A stretch of 64,000 bases of DNA from the NCBI RefSeq assembly GCF_002208135.1, contig NZ_CP021646.1, forward strand, positions 1,409,501 through 1,473,500, given 5' to 3'. This DNA comes from Pseudoalteromonas piscicida. Lineage in GTDB: Bacteria; Pseudomonadota; Gammaproteobacteria; Enterobacterales; Alteromonadaceae. The stretch's first letter is position 1. Each line of letters begins with the position of its first letter. A program made the translations under genes and the position numbers. The notes below the pieces were generated by a model, which had not been told where the DNA came from, ran no database searches, and saw nothing but the letters and a program-made list of their open reading frames with translations. Below are positions 40,586 to 49,880 of the stretch, in pieces.

Positions 40586-40589
40586 GTAT

Positions 40590-42212
40590 TCAGTCCATGT
40601 TAGTTAAAGATGATAAATAATTTTGTTTTTCTGGTTCAGCTACACCGGTGAAAGTACGAATGTGGCTGATCAATGGCGCTGTTTGAGTCAGCGGTATATC
40701 CTGTTTAATCACTCTGCCAGTCCTTAATTGGGTTTGCAATTGCAGGTGAGTAGTATTTTCGGGTAATTTTACTCGAGCCACTCTAAGCTCACTGGGTAAA
40801 GATTGCCATTGTCTTGTGTCTGCCGACGCGGTAATGGCGTTGGTGACAGATGATGTTAGCTGAGCAAGCCCTGCCAACAGCGAGTTCTGCTGGACGCCAA
40901 CTTGCTTTATAGCTTTACTTGCTGTGACTGCTTTTAACACTTCTCGAGAAATAGCGGTGTAAATTTCCATATTGGCATTACCTAGCGCGTCATACAGTGT
41001 GAGTAAGTTTATCGAATAAAAGGGGTGTAATTCTGTAAGTTTTTGTCCGTTTGCGAAAAGCGCAACATGTTGGATATCGTTTTTATGAGGTTGTAAGTAA
41101 GTAACCGAGATTCTACTGCCATACTTGAGCGCATCAATCACCCCTTCGTCAACGGCTTTTTGCCATAATTTATTACCGAGAGGCAAGCGTTTTGTGACAG
41201 TGCCCAATACAACATCACTAAAGTCACCCGTTGCATAGTTTTGAATGAGATCAAACAAGCTGGTATCAGCAAACATTAAATTAAACCATGTGAACTGAGC
41301 TTGGCGTTCTTCTTTTGTTCCCCAATAAATCGGTGTAATCACTATCGCTTGTGCCTCTTCATCAGGTCTAAGGTAAAGGTTAAACTCTTTGCGCTGCGGT
41401 GATACACCTAAGCTTTGAACTAATGTGAAGTAGGTTTCTTCCTTGTCTGCAACCATTCTGTTGAGATCTTGCTGTGCTTGTTGACCTGCATATTGACCTA
41501 GTTTGTATTGTTTACTAAAGCCATTTTTGTATGCGCTCACCGCTCGCTCATATTGGATCCGAGCACTATCTAGCTCGCCTTGTTGCTCATATAAAACGCC
41601 GCTTAAATACTGTGCAAATGCATCGTCTTTATACTCAAGTTCACCGCTGATAAATGGTTGATTAAAAATGGCTTTAAAAATTTGCTCAATATCACTTCCC
41701 GCTTTTTGTTGATTTACGTAGCCTCCGGTTTGTTGCTGTAATTGAGAGAGATATAAATCCAGTTGCCGCATTTCTGTCAGTGCAGAGTCATAAAAAGCAA
41801 CACGGTTTACAGCAGATGCGTTTGCCAACGACGCATAATTAAGCGCCATTAATGTATGGATCATGGGTTTATGAAAAGCACGGCCAGTATATTTTTTGTA
41901 ACTTGCGCCAGTAAAAGCAGAAAAAAGCTGGTCGCTGATGCTGACAGTGTAAGCGGCTTCAATGATTTCCTTTGCGTGAGAAAGATGTTGATTACTTAAT
42001 TCATAATGGTGTTGTAAATGAGCTAACATACCTGATTCAAGATAATACAATAGCTCGTCACGAGATGAGCTTTTATAGGCATAGTCAATACGCTGTTGGG
42101 CTGAGATAAAGTCTCCTTGCTCCGCGTATTCTATGGCCTGCTTGTTGGCTTTAGGGGTTAAGTTACAGCCGCTCAGAATCAAGCAACCTGTAAAGATTAA
42201 GAGTTTTATCAT
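40590..42212 (-). CDS. COG3014-family lipoprotein
   Basis: 540 residues from ATG 42212, MIKLLIFTGCLILSGCNLTPK with lipobox LSGC. N-terminal tetratricopeptide-like helices (residues about 20-230: AEQGDFISAQQRIDYAYK..., YLSGVLYEQQGELDSARIQYERAVSAYK), then a beta-rich region. Typical COG3014 features. It neighbours LpoB-like genes in many gammaproteobacteria, so it may act in outer-membrane to peptidoglycan signalling. Function not established. The frame is open 26 codons further upstream, but that stretch lacks a signal. Confidence 0.8.
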   Translation of the reverse strand: MIKLLIFTGCLILSGCNLTPKANKQAIEYAEQGDFISAQQRIDYAYKSSSRDELLYYLESGMLAHLQHHYELSNQHLSHAKEIIEAAYTVSISDQLFSAFTGASYKKYTGRAFHKPMIHTLMALNYASLANASAVNRVAFYDSALTEMRQLDLYLSQLQQQTGGYVNQQKAGSDIEQIFKAIFNQPFISGELEYKDDAFAQYLSGVLYEQQGELDSARIQYERAVSAYKNGFSKQYKLGQYAGQQAQQDLNRMVADKEETYFTLVQSLGVSPQRKEFNLYLRPDEEAQAIVITPIYWGTKEERQAQFTWFNLMFADTSLFDLIQNYATGDFSDVVLGTVTKRLPLGNKLWQKAVDEGVIDALKYGSRISVTYLQPHKNDIQHVALFANGQKLTELHPFYSINLLTLYDALGNANMEIYTAISREVLKAVTASKAIKQVGVQQNSLLAGLAQLTSSVTNAITASADTRQWQSLPSELRVARVKLPENTTHLQLQTQLRTGRVIKQDIPLTQTAPLISHIRTFTGVAEPEKQNYLSSLTNMD

Positions 42213-42427
42213 GAAGTTATATAAATCAATTTGGAATCGCATTCCTTGCATACTTGTTCTTATAATGGCAGTGTTATTGTGTTCAATCATATAACAATAA
42301 ATTAAATAGTAAAAAATTGAATTGAAAGTGCTAAATTGTTAAAAATCGTTTTTACAATTTATTACTGTTAATCAATGACTTTTTTGATAGATTTTATTCC
42401 GTAACCAGGGCAATTAAGGAACCCAAC

Positions 42428-43006
42428 ATGAAAGCAAAACAACTACTTATATCAGTGGCCGTTGTAGGGATGCTATCGGCTTGTAGTTCAAGTAAAGACG
42501 ATGCGGCTTCAAGCCCAAGAGTTAATATTCCAGAATGGGTTCTTAATCCAACAATCGAAGACGGTATAGCGGCAGCAGATTGTGTGAAATACTCAGGTAA
42601 TATTTCAATCGATCAAAAGATGGCGGTTGCAAACGCACGTCTTGCTCTTGCCCAACAGATTGAAACTCGCGTCGAAGGCCTCGATAAGACATTCGCGAAC
42701 CGTACAGATGCAAACGAGGACACAACGGTAGGCGCAACCTTTAGCTCTGTATCCAAACAACTTACCAAACAAACATTAAATGGTTCTCGTATCGTTAAGG
42801 CCGATGTAATCGATATTTCTGGTAAAGATTATTTCTGTGCATTGACGACGTTATCACCTGATCAGACTAAAGAACTTTTCAAAGATTTGATCAAAGAAAG
42901 TAAGCGCAGTGTAAACCCTCAGGATGAAAAGTTTTTATATCAAGAATTTAAAGCTTACAAAGCGGAAAAAGATCTTGAGAAGGAAATTGCAAGGCTAACT
43001 AATTAA
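42428..43006 (+). CDS. Second LPP20-like lipoprotein
   Basis: 192 residues, MKAKQLLISVAVVGMLSACSSS with lipobox LSAC; then IPEWVLNPTIEDGIAAADCVKYSGNISIDQKMAVANARLALAQQIETRVEG, the LPP20 pattern, and a charged C-terminal helix. Related in sequence to the gene at 38980. Divergent from COG3014 across 215 AT-rich bases and upstream of an MltC-type transglycosylase. Confidence 0.82.
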   Translation: MKAKQLLISVAVVGMLSACSSSKDDAASSPRVNIPEWVLNPTIEDGIAAADCVKYSGNISIDQKMAVANARLALAQQIETRVEGLDKTFANRTDANEDTTVGATFSSVSKQLTKQTLNGSRIVKADVIDISGKDYFCALTTLSPDQTKELFKDLIKESKRSVNPQDEKFLYQEFKAYKAEKDLEKEIARLTN

Positions 43007-43047
43007 AGCGTGAGTTTCACGCTTTAATTTTTTGAAAGGAACGCTCT

Positions 43048-44394
43048 ATGCGCAAATCGGTATACTCATTTTTAGTCATGGCGTTAAGTGCCATTCCAAG
43101 TGCAGTGGCGAGTCAAGCTCAGCTTTTTGAGGAGCTGTCAGAGAAAATGTCACGATGGCAAACCTCCGAGCCGAGTGATGAAGAGCAGAGCGAGTTTGAG
43201 CAATATAAGCGCCAACAATTAAGTGAGTTTGCTGATTATGTCGAAGAGCACTTTGCAGAGTACGATACCTTTCGTGATAATGTGATCCAACAGTGGGGAG
43301 ATATTACTGTTTCTGATCAAGCTGCATTTGTCACCTACAGTGACGATTTATCATCCAGAATGGTTGTCGACTTTGAAGCCAATGAGCTGGTAGTAAGCAT
43401 TCGGCATGCAGCAGATGAAAAGGTATCTCAGGCTCAACTTCAAGCCCTATATAAGGAATTTATCGCGAAAGACCGTGCAGTAATTGATGTATTTAATGCT
43501 GATACGCTCGCGATAAACCAAAGTGAAACAACGAAACGTGAAGTGGATAACGCTGCTCGTGCAAAAGCGTTGATCGCAGCGAAAAAGCAAATAGATAGTC
43601 AATTCGAACAACAGCAACGCTATATAGAACGTCAGACGGATGAAGCCATCATCGACGGCGAAGATACAAAATTAGCAGAGGCTCAACAACAAGCACAACA
43701 GAAAAAGCTTGAATTGTTAAAGCAAAAACGCCTTAAAAAGCTATTAGAAACGGCAAGTAATACAGGTAAAAGTGAAGCAACGGTAGTATCTGAAATCGTT
43801 CTTAAGCTACCCAAACAGACTGAGCTTTCCAAGCATCGAGCAGAGCGTTATGTTAGCCAAGTGAATGCACAAGCGAAGCGCTTTGATATTGAGCCAAGTT
43901 TGATTTTTGCGGTTATGCACACCGAAAGCCACTTTAACCCAATGGCAAAGTCACACATACCTGCGTTTGGTTTGATGCAGATAGTACCGACGAGTGCGGG
44001 TGTTGATGTGAATCGTATGCTGTACAATCGCGATGAACCTATGTCGGCGCCTTATTTATATGTGACGGATAACAATATTGAGGCTGGGACAGCTTACCTT
44101 AACATTCTAGATAAACGCTACTTGAGTAAAATTCAGCACCCACTTAGCCGTAAGTATTGCATGATTGCAGCTTACAATACAGGAGCTGGCAATGTCGCTC
44201 GCGTTTTTAATGCCGATGACTCGAGATCAATCACAAAAGCGGCAAAGGTGATTAATTCACTATCGCCAGATAACGTCTTAGCAGCGCTAGACAAAGGTTT
44301 GCCGTATGATGAAACAAAACATTATCTGGATAAAGTGTTAACACGAGAAAAGCTTTATATACCTACTGACGAAGGTCTTGCGCATAAGTTATAA
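43048..44394 (+). CDS. MltC-type lytic murein transglycosylase
   Basis: 448 residues. Signal peptide (MRKSVYSFLVMALSAIPSAVAS), without an evident lipobox cysteine. DUF3393 domain (residues about 25-190), a charged helical region, then a C-terminal SLT domain with the catalytic Glu in AVMHTESHFNPMAKSHIPAFGLMQIVPTSAG and AYNTGAGNVARVF. Cleaves peptidoglycan glycan strands. Its last six bases overlap the convergent yfcH stop. Confidence 0.9.
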   Translation: MRKSVYSFLVMALSAIPSAVASQAQLFEELSEKMSRWQTSEPSDEEQSEFEQYKRQQLSEFADYVEEHFAEYDTFRDNVIQQWGDITVSDQAAFVTYSDDLSSRMVVDFEANELVVSIRHAADEKVSQAQLQALYKEFIAKDRAVIDVFNADTLAINQSETTKREVDNAARAKALIAAKKQIDSQFEQQQRYIERQTDEAIIDGEDTKLAEAQQQAQQKKLELLKQKRLKKLLETASNTGKSEATVVSEIVLKLPKQTELSKHRAERYVSQVNAQAKRFDIEPSLIFAVMHTESHFNPMAKSHIPAFGLMQIVPTSAGVDVNRMLYNRDEPMSAPYLYVTDNNIEAGTAYLNILDKRYLSKIQHPLSRKYCMIAAYNTGAGNVARVFNADDSRSITKAAKVINSLSPDNVLAALDKGLPYDETKHYLDKVLTREKLYIPTDEGLAHKL

Positions 44395-45284
44395 ATTAAG
44401 TGCGCTCAAGGCATCTTCAATCTGGTCATGGCGAAATCGATAACCTGCATCGAGTAATTTTTTTGGTACGACACACTGACCGTACAATAGCAACTCTGAC
44501 ATTTCGCCATAAGCCAATTTGAGTATAAACGGTGGTACTGTAAAGAAACACGGTCGCGAGATTGCGCGTGCTAAGGCTTGGGAAAGTTGCTTATTTGATA
44601 CTGGGTTAGGTGCTGTTGCGTTAATAGCACCGCTGATCTCATCATGTTTAAGGGTATAAAGTATTGCCTGGATCATATCATCGATATGGATCCAAGACAT
44701 CACTTGTTTTCCTGAACCAATCGGACCGCCAACCCCAAATCGAAAAGGTGGTAACATTTTATTTAAAGCCCCCCCGATTTTGAAAGCACGATGCCAGTTC
44801 TTAATACGCAAACTCGAGTTTGGCCTGATTCGGCTCTAAAGGCAGTATCTTCCCAATCTCGGCACAGCCTATGAGAGAATTCATCATGGTAATCCTTAAA
44901 ATCCTCAGTGATGGTCAAGTTATCTGGTTGACGTCCATAAAAACCTATTGCACTGCCTGAAATAAGCACTTTGGGCGGTGACGTCGCAGTGTTTATCGCA
45001 GCAACGATTTGCTCAGTAATTTTTATCCGGCTATTGTAGATCTCTTGTTTTTTTTCTTTGCTCCACCGGCCATCGGCTATTGGTTCACCCGCAAGATTAA
45101 TGACCGCATCAAGCTCATTAAAGTCGACGTCATCGGTATCGGTGACGCAGCTAACCCCACTTGGTAATAGGCTTGCAGCTTTTGAAGGCAAACGGGTCAG
45201 TACAATCAGATTATGTTTGTGTACTAAAAATTGGCATAGCTTTTTACCAATTAATCCAGTTGCGCCTGTTATGAATATATTCAT
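44389..45284 (-). CDS. yfcH: Epimerase YfcH (SDR39U1/TIGR01777), frameshifted
   Basis: One family protein of about 297 residues split into two frames. The first part (from ATG 45284) is MNIFITGATGLIGKKLCQFL...INLAGEPIADGRWSKEKK...VLISGSAIGFYG...RTGIVLSKSGG, then stops at LN frame loss. The second continues ALNKMLPPFRFGVGGPIGSGKQVMSWIHIDD...LLDAGYRFRHDQIEDAL. The break sits in a seven-G run (C on plus, 44769-44775); one more G restores GGALNKMLPPF exactly. NAD(P)-binding GATGLIG is intact. Function of the family unknown. Confidence 0.88.
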
Positions 45285-45399
45285 TCTCAATACTCTTTAT
45301 TGTAATCAAATAAACCTACGTTTTAGCAAGGAGTTAGATCACTCATTTTCATTATAGGTGGTTTGTTTTAGAATGGTAAAAAAGTAAAAGGAGTGGACT

Positions 45400-46437
45400 G
45401 TGTCTTCACTGACTGGAATTAACAAAACACTGGTGGTTTTGGCCTCGCTATTTTTAGTGTTAGGTGGTATCAAGCTTGCTACAGAGATTGTCGTCCCGTT
45501 TATATTGGCTGCATTCATCGCAATTATCTGTAATCCAATGCTCAAGTTTTTAGCGCGTTTTAAAATACCAAAAGGTCTGGCCATTTTGGTTATTATCGCA
45601 CTTGTGATCTTAATTGGTGCAAGTATTGGTGGACTTGTCGGGCAATCTGTTAATGATTTCTCCAAGCAGCTGCCAACTTATAAAGAAGACTTACAAGAAA
45701 AGTTCGTTTGGCTGGTAAATACTGCTGCGAACTACAATATCTTATTGAATAAACAACAACTTATTAGCATGCTAGACCCGAATAAGCTAATCGACGTAGC
45801 GACCAACATGTTGACTGGCTTTGGTGGTGTGATGGCAAATAGTTTTTTAATTCTGCTCATTGTCGTCTTTATGCTTTTTGAGGCGCCTTCCTTGGGTCAC
45901 AAAGTACATCTCGCACTAGACGACCCTGAGATGAAAATGCAGCAAGTAGATAGGTTTTTAGATTCTATTAATAGCTATTTGGCGATAAAAACGCTTGTTT
46001 CATTGGCTACTGGTGTCGTAGCGGCAGTTTTTTTATGGGCATTAGGTGTTGATTACTTCGTGCTTTGGGGCGTAGTTGCATTTTTACTTAATTATATTCC
46101 CAATATCGGTTCAATCATTGCGGCTGTACCTCCTGTTTTACTGGCCTTGGTGACACAAGGACCCTTGATAAGCGGTATTGTTGCTGTGGGTTACATTTGT
46201 ATTAATACCTTGATGGGCAACATTATTGAGCCGAGGTTTATGGGCCGAGGATTAGGTTTATCGACCTTGGTAGTGTTTCTCTCGTTAATCTTTTGGGGGT
46301 GGTTACTCGGAACAGTGGGTATGCTGCTTTCTGTGCCGCTTACCATGGTTGTGAAGATTGCCCTGGAAACGAGCGAGGAGGGGAGATGGCTTGCAATCCT
46401 TCTCGGTTCAGAACAATCTGAGAGTAAGCAAACTTAG
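45400..46437 (+). CDS. AI-2E/PerM-family membrane transporter
   Basis: 345 residues from GTG 45400 with AAAAGGAG upstream. About eight membrane helices; the conserved IPNIGSIIAAVPPVLLALVTQGP and NIIEPRFMGRGLGLSTLVVFLSLIFWGWLLGTVGMLLSVPLT mark the AI-2E transporter (PF01594) family. Family members include antiporters and permeases of unclear substrate; autoinducer transport should not be assumed. Confidence 0.92.
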   Translation: MSSLTGINKTLVVLASLFLVLGGIKLATEIVVPFILAAFIAIICNPMLKFLARFKIPKGLAILVIIALVILIGASIGGLVGQSVNDFSKQLPTYKEDLQEKFVWLVNTAANYNILLNKQQLISMLDPNKLIDVATNMLTGFGGVMANSFLILLIVVFMLFEAPSLGHKVHLALDDPEMKMQQVDRFLDSINSYLAIKTLVSLATGVVAAVFLWALGVDYFVLWGVVAFLLNYIPNIGSIIAAVPPVLLALVTQGPLISGIVAVGYICINTLMGNIIEPRFMGRGLGLSTLVVFLSLIFWGWLLGTVGMLLSVPLTMVVKIALETSEEGRWLAILLGSEQSESKQT

Positions 46438-46459
46438 TAACGCTGAGATTCGGCAAATA

Positions 46460-46486
46460 AAAAGGAGCTATAAGCAGCTCCTTTTC
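46460..46486 (+). terminator. Terminator after the PerM-type gene
   Basis: AAAAGGAGCT-ATAAGC-AGCTCCTTTT stem-loop, with TTTT at the 3' end, 25 bases past the stop. Can also stop the convergent histidine kinase operon. Confidence 0.85.
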
Positions 46487-46560
46487 TAAGCATTTTATTC
46501 GTTATTATCTGAAGTTCAGATTACTGAGGCTCGACACCTAATAATCTAATAAAAAATGTG

Positions 46561-46995
46561 TTAGAGACTCAAATCTTCTTTCAATACTTTACTGCTTTTG
46601 AGCTCGATGATGTGTGCTTTTAAAAATGCGATTTTGCAATTTTTGTAAGCCGTCGCTGAGCGTGTTGCATTTGGCATGTCTAGTAAGTATCGCCACCGGC
46701 AGCTGTCTTCCATATATTCTTCCTGATTGCGAAGGGCACGCTCCATAATTGGCAAGATCTGAGTATTACCTGTGTCTGATTGATACTTTTTAGTATCTAG
46801 CAATAACTTAGTGATCCAGGTTTGACGATGACGTTCAAGTAAGTTGATGTTGCTATCAAGACACATCAGGAACTTTTTTGCTTTTTCCGGATGCGTTGAC
46901 TCATACTTTGTACAGTCCTGTAGCATGACATCGTCGTCTGCGATCACGGAAAAGGTTAATCCCGATACCAATAGGCTACTAATTATTCTTTTCAT
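46561..46995 (-). CDS. Periplasmic protein of unknown function, last gene of the two-component operon
   Basis: 144 residues. Signal peptide MKRIISSLLVSGLTFSVIA, then four cysteines (CTKYES, LMCLDSN, SCRWRYL, KNCKIAF). The region EEYMEDSCRWRYLLDMPNATRSATAYKNCKIAFLKAHIIELK weakly recalls the LprI/DUF1311 pattern (C-R-W, then C with L...R/E-L). Start overlaps the kinase gene by 17 bases, so it is probably translated from the same mRNA. Function unknown. Confidence 0.65.
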   Translation of the reverse strand: MKRIISSLLVSGLTFSVIADDDVMLQDCTKYESTHPEKAKKFLMCLDSNINLLERHRQTWITKLLLDTKKYQSDTGNTQILPIMERALRNQEEYMEDSCRWRYLLDMPNATRSATAYKNCKIAFLKAHIIELKSSKVLKEDLSL

Positions 46996-48322
46996 GGTTA
47001 AACTCTATCGTAAATTTCGCGCCACCATGTTTGGAAGTACCGATTTGCATCAAGCCATGATACGACTTAACTAAATCAGATACGATAGCCATTCCTACGC
47101 CGTGGCCAGCTTCATAGGTGTCTAATCTAGCACCTCTGGTCAGCAGCTCTGAGCGGCGATGCTCTGGAATACCAGGGCCATCATCTTCGATCTCTATGAT
47201 CAGTAGGCGCTTTTTAGGTGCACTCACTTTTATATCGACCAAGGAGGCACATGCTTTACAGGCGTTATCTATAATATTACCAAGAATTTCCATTAAATCC
47301 GTTTTATCACCTAGAAATGCAACTTCCTCACCACATTCGGACGAAAATTGAATGTGCTTGTCGTGATACACTTTAGTCATGGCATTTAGTATAGAGTCAA
47401 GTACAGGTTTTACCGATGTTTGCTTCTTCCATGTATCAGATGCCCCCGTCGCAGCACGTTTCAATTGATGTTCGATCATCGCATTGATCCTGTCTAGCTG
47501 TTCCTGAGCGTCAGCATCTTTTGCCAGCGGACTGGATTTGATCACAGCAAGTGGTGTCTTTAACGCGTGCGCAAGGTCGCTAAGTGAAGCCCTATACCTC
47601 TCTTTTTGGCGCTTTTGAGATTCTAAAAGTAAGTTTAAGTCGGATTTAATTGTTAGGAGCTCAACGGGGTAGAGACCCGTGATTTTATCGCGCTCGCCAG
47701 CCTCAATCTCTTTGATTTCTCTATCGAGTCGTTGCAGCGGCCTTGCGTTCCAGACAAACCCAAACGCCATTAAGCCAGCGATGACCACACCCATGACCAG
47801 CATCCAATTGACTAGGGTGTTTCTAAACCCTGACATCAACTCCATCAACGCATCATTTTTCTTTAAAAGTACGAAGCGGGCTTGCTGCGATTGCTCTGCA
47901 TTTCCCAGAATAACGGTTAGGCTAAGTTGCCAAAATAGTACACCATTATATTCAACTCGCTTAAACTCAGATGCTCCAGCCTGGTTTTCTGAAAAGTCAG
48001 GTGAAATTGAGAGATTGACAGCCGACTCGGAATACCAAACGAGGGAGTTATCCTGATAGACCAGTGCATAAGTGTCTGAATTCAGTCTGTTTAACTCAGG
48101 TGCAAGAATACTGCGAGGCATTTCGAGTCCGTTAGAGACAAATTCGACTTCAGAGATAAGTGAGTAGAGATGGGCTTCTAATGTTTTTTCAGTTGCATCG
48201 ACCAAAGAAGAATAATAAGCCCTGCCCACGGAGAAAAACAGCGCGGGAAGGGCAATAATAAGCACAAAGACAAGGATAAATCCTTGTCTTATTTTAAGTG
48301 AAATTTGAGAGCTGTTTACCAC
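46979..48322 (-). CDS. Sensor histidine kinase (PhoQ-like)
   Basis: 447 residues. Two membrane helices (about residues 13-32 and 170-190) around a roughly 140-residue periplasmic sensor; HAMP-like linker; dimerisation/phosphorylation site SDLAHALKTPLAV (His near 251), N box LGNIIDNACKAC, G1 EIEDDGPGIP, G2 GHGVGMAIV. The overall plan and H box resemble PhoQ. The signal is unknown. Overlaps the response regulator by seven bases. Confidence 0.92.
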   Translation of the reverse strand: MVNSSQISLKIRQGFILVFVLIIALPALFFSVGRAYYSSLVDATEKTLEAHLYSLISEVEFVSNGLEMPRSILAPELNRLNSDTYALVYQDNSLVWYSESAVNLSISPDFSENQAGASEFKRVEYNGVLFWQLSLTVILGNAEQSQQARFVLLKKNDALMELMSGFRNTLVNWMLVMGVVIAGLMAFGFVWNARPLQRLDREIKEIEAGERDKITGLYPVELLTIKSDLNLLLESQKRQKERYRASLSDLAHALKTPLAVIKSSPLAKDADAQEQLDRINAMIEHQLKRAATGASDTWKKQTSVKPVLDSILNAMTKVYHDKHIQFSSECGEEVAFLGDKTDLMEILGNIIDNACKACASLVDIKVSAPKKRLLIIEIEDDGPGIPEHRRSELLTRGARLDTYEAGHGVGMAIVSDLVKSYHGLMQIGTSKHGGAKFTIEFNHEKNN

Positions 48323-48990
48323 TGATTTTTGAACCTATATCCACGTCCTCTAAGGGTTTCAACAGGGTTCAGAGTGCCATCAGGATCTAGCTTCTTACGC
48401 AGTCTTAAGACAAACACTTCAATGACGTTAGAGTCTAAGTCAAAGTCTTGATCGTATATATGCTCGGTGAGCTCAGATTTAGAAATCACTTTTTGTGGGT
48501 TAACCATTAAGTATTCTAAAACTTTATATTCGTAGGCTGTTAGTGATAGCTCGTTATCGTTGACCCAGACTTGCTGTGAGCGAGTGTGAATTTTAATTGG
48601 ACCAATGCTAATCTCTGGATTCGCTTGTCCAGCACTACGTCTAATCAGTGCGTTACAGCGCGCAATCAGTTCCTCAACGTGAAACGGCTTAGTGAGGTAG
48701 TCATCAGCACCGGCATCAAGGCCTTCCACCTTGTCTTGCCAGCGGTCACGCGCCGTTAAGATCAAAATAGGGATCTTAATACCGTTAGCACGTGCTCTAC
48801 GGATAATTTCAATACCGTCAAGTTTTGGCAAACCGAGGTCTATTACTGCCATATCTAACGGGTATTCTTCGAGATGAAATAATCCAGACTCACCATCGTG
48901 ACACAAGTCAACGCTATATTTTTCTTTCTCTAGTGCATTTCGCAGGTTTTCTGCTAGTTGAATATCGTCTTCGATAACTAAAATACGCAT
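48316..48990 (-). CDS. OmpR/PhoP-family response regulator
   Basis: 224 residues. Receiver domain with acidic pocket in VIEDD, phospho-acceptor Asp51 in AVIDLGLP, Thr in LILTARD and Lys in YLTKPF; C-terminal winged-helix DNA-binding domain (ISKSELTEHIYDQDFDLDSNVIEVFVLRLRKKL ... LRGRGYRF). Paired with the downstream kinase; two-base gap from the PepSY gene. Confidence 0.95.
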   Translation of the reverse strand: MRILVIEDDIQLAENLRNALEKEKYSVDLCHDGESGLFHLEEYPLDMAVIDLGLPKLDGIEIIRRARANGIKIPILILTARDRWQDKVEGLDAGADDYLTKPFHVEELIARCNALIRRSAGQANPEISIGPIKIHTRSQQVWVNDNELSLTAYEYKVLEYLMVNPQKVISKSELTEHIYDQDFDLDSNVIEVFVLRLRKKLDPDGTLNPVETLRGRGYRFKNQW

Positions 48991-48992
48991 CC

Positions 48993-49250
48993 TTAGTCCT
49001 TATTTACTTCACCTGTCTTCTTGTTTACTTTTAAGTCAACAATTCGACCATCTGGTTGGAGAATTCTTACCACAAAAAACTGATTTTCTTCAGAAATCTT
49101 AAGCGTCCGTCCTGCATATTTGTCAAGTGCCAAAGACACCGCTTCTTTTTTTGTAATTGTCTTTACATTCTTATCATTGCGGCTATTGGCGTCTGCTACA
49201 CTCGAAGCGAACGCCAAAATCAACGCTAAGAGAGTGAGTTGCAATCGCAT
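48993..49250 (-). CDS. Small PepSY-domain secreted protein
   Basis: 85 residues from ATG 49250 (GGAG seven bases upstream). Signal peptide MRLQLTLLALILAFASSVADA, then one PepSY repeat: TITKKEAVSLALDKYAGRTLKISEENQFFVVRILQPDGRIVDLKVNKKTGEV. PepSY genes commonly lie in front of PhoP/PhoQ-like pairs. First gene of the operon; role in modulating the kinase is inferred. Confidence 0.85.
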   Translation of the reverse strand: MRLQLTLLALILAFASSVADANSRNDKNVKTITKKEAVSLALDKYAGRTLKISEENQFFVVRILQPDGRIVDLKVNKKTGEVNKD

Positions 49251-49359
49251 TTTAAGCTCCACAGTTTCATAGATACTAAGTGTCTAAACTTCATAAATCT
49301 CAAACAAATTTAGTGCTTTTGTAATTAACCTTTGCTGAACTTAACGTTCAGTAAACTTT

Positions 49360-49659
49360 TTATGGCAGAACTCGTTTGTATGGTTTTACAATACTTGCAG
49401 TATAGACACCAGCATCAATATAGGGATCGACGCTCGCCCATTGCTGCGCACTTTCTAAGTTTTCGAACTCAGCAATAACCAAAGAGCCGGTAAAACCAGC
49501 TTCACCAGGATCGTCCGAATCAATCGCGGGTAATGGACCTGCTGCAAACAATCGATCTTGTTGTTTTAATTCTTCTAAACGCGCTAAGTGAGCGGGGCGT
49601 GCAGCAAGACGCTTTTCTAGTGAGTTTTCAGCGTCGGTTGAATAGATCATGTAAAGCAT
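49360..49659 (-). CDS. yciI: YciI family protein
   Basis: 99 residues, [80 protein letters not shown], the YciI fold with the conserved R.AHL and AGP.PA segments. Small putative enzyme, function unknown in most species. Stand-alone. Confidence 0.93.
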   Translation of the reverse strand: MLYMIYSTDAENSLEKRLAARPAHLARLEELKQQDRLFAAGPLPAIDSDDPGEAGFTGSLVIAEFENLESAQQWASVDPYIDAGVYTASIVKPYKRVLP

Positions 49660-49880
49660 AAGTATTAGTTCCGGATTGGTTTCTAGGTTATTATTGTTAT
49701 TTTTACGTATTTTGCCGGCTTTTCAGGGCCGTTTATCAATACTACGATAAAACACCCTCAGTGCAAAAGTAAATGTACACAGAGTTTTTACGTGATTAGA
49801 CATTTAAACTTGAAAAACACTCAGCTTGACTGGTAGAGTCCTTCGGATATTTATAGAAAATAATAATAAGGTTGATTGCA

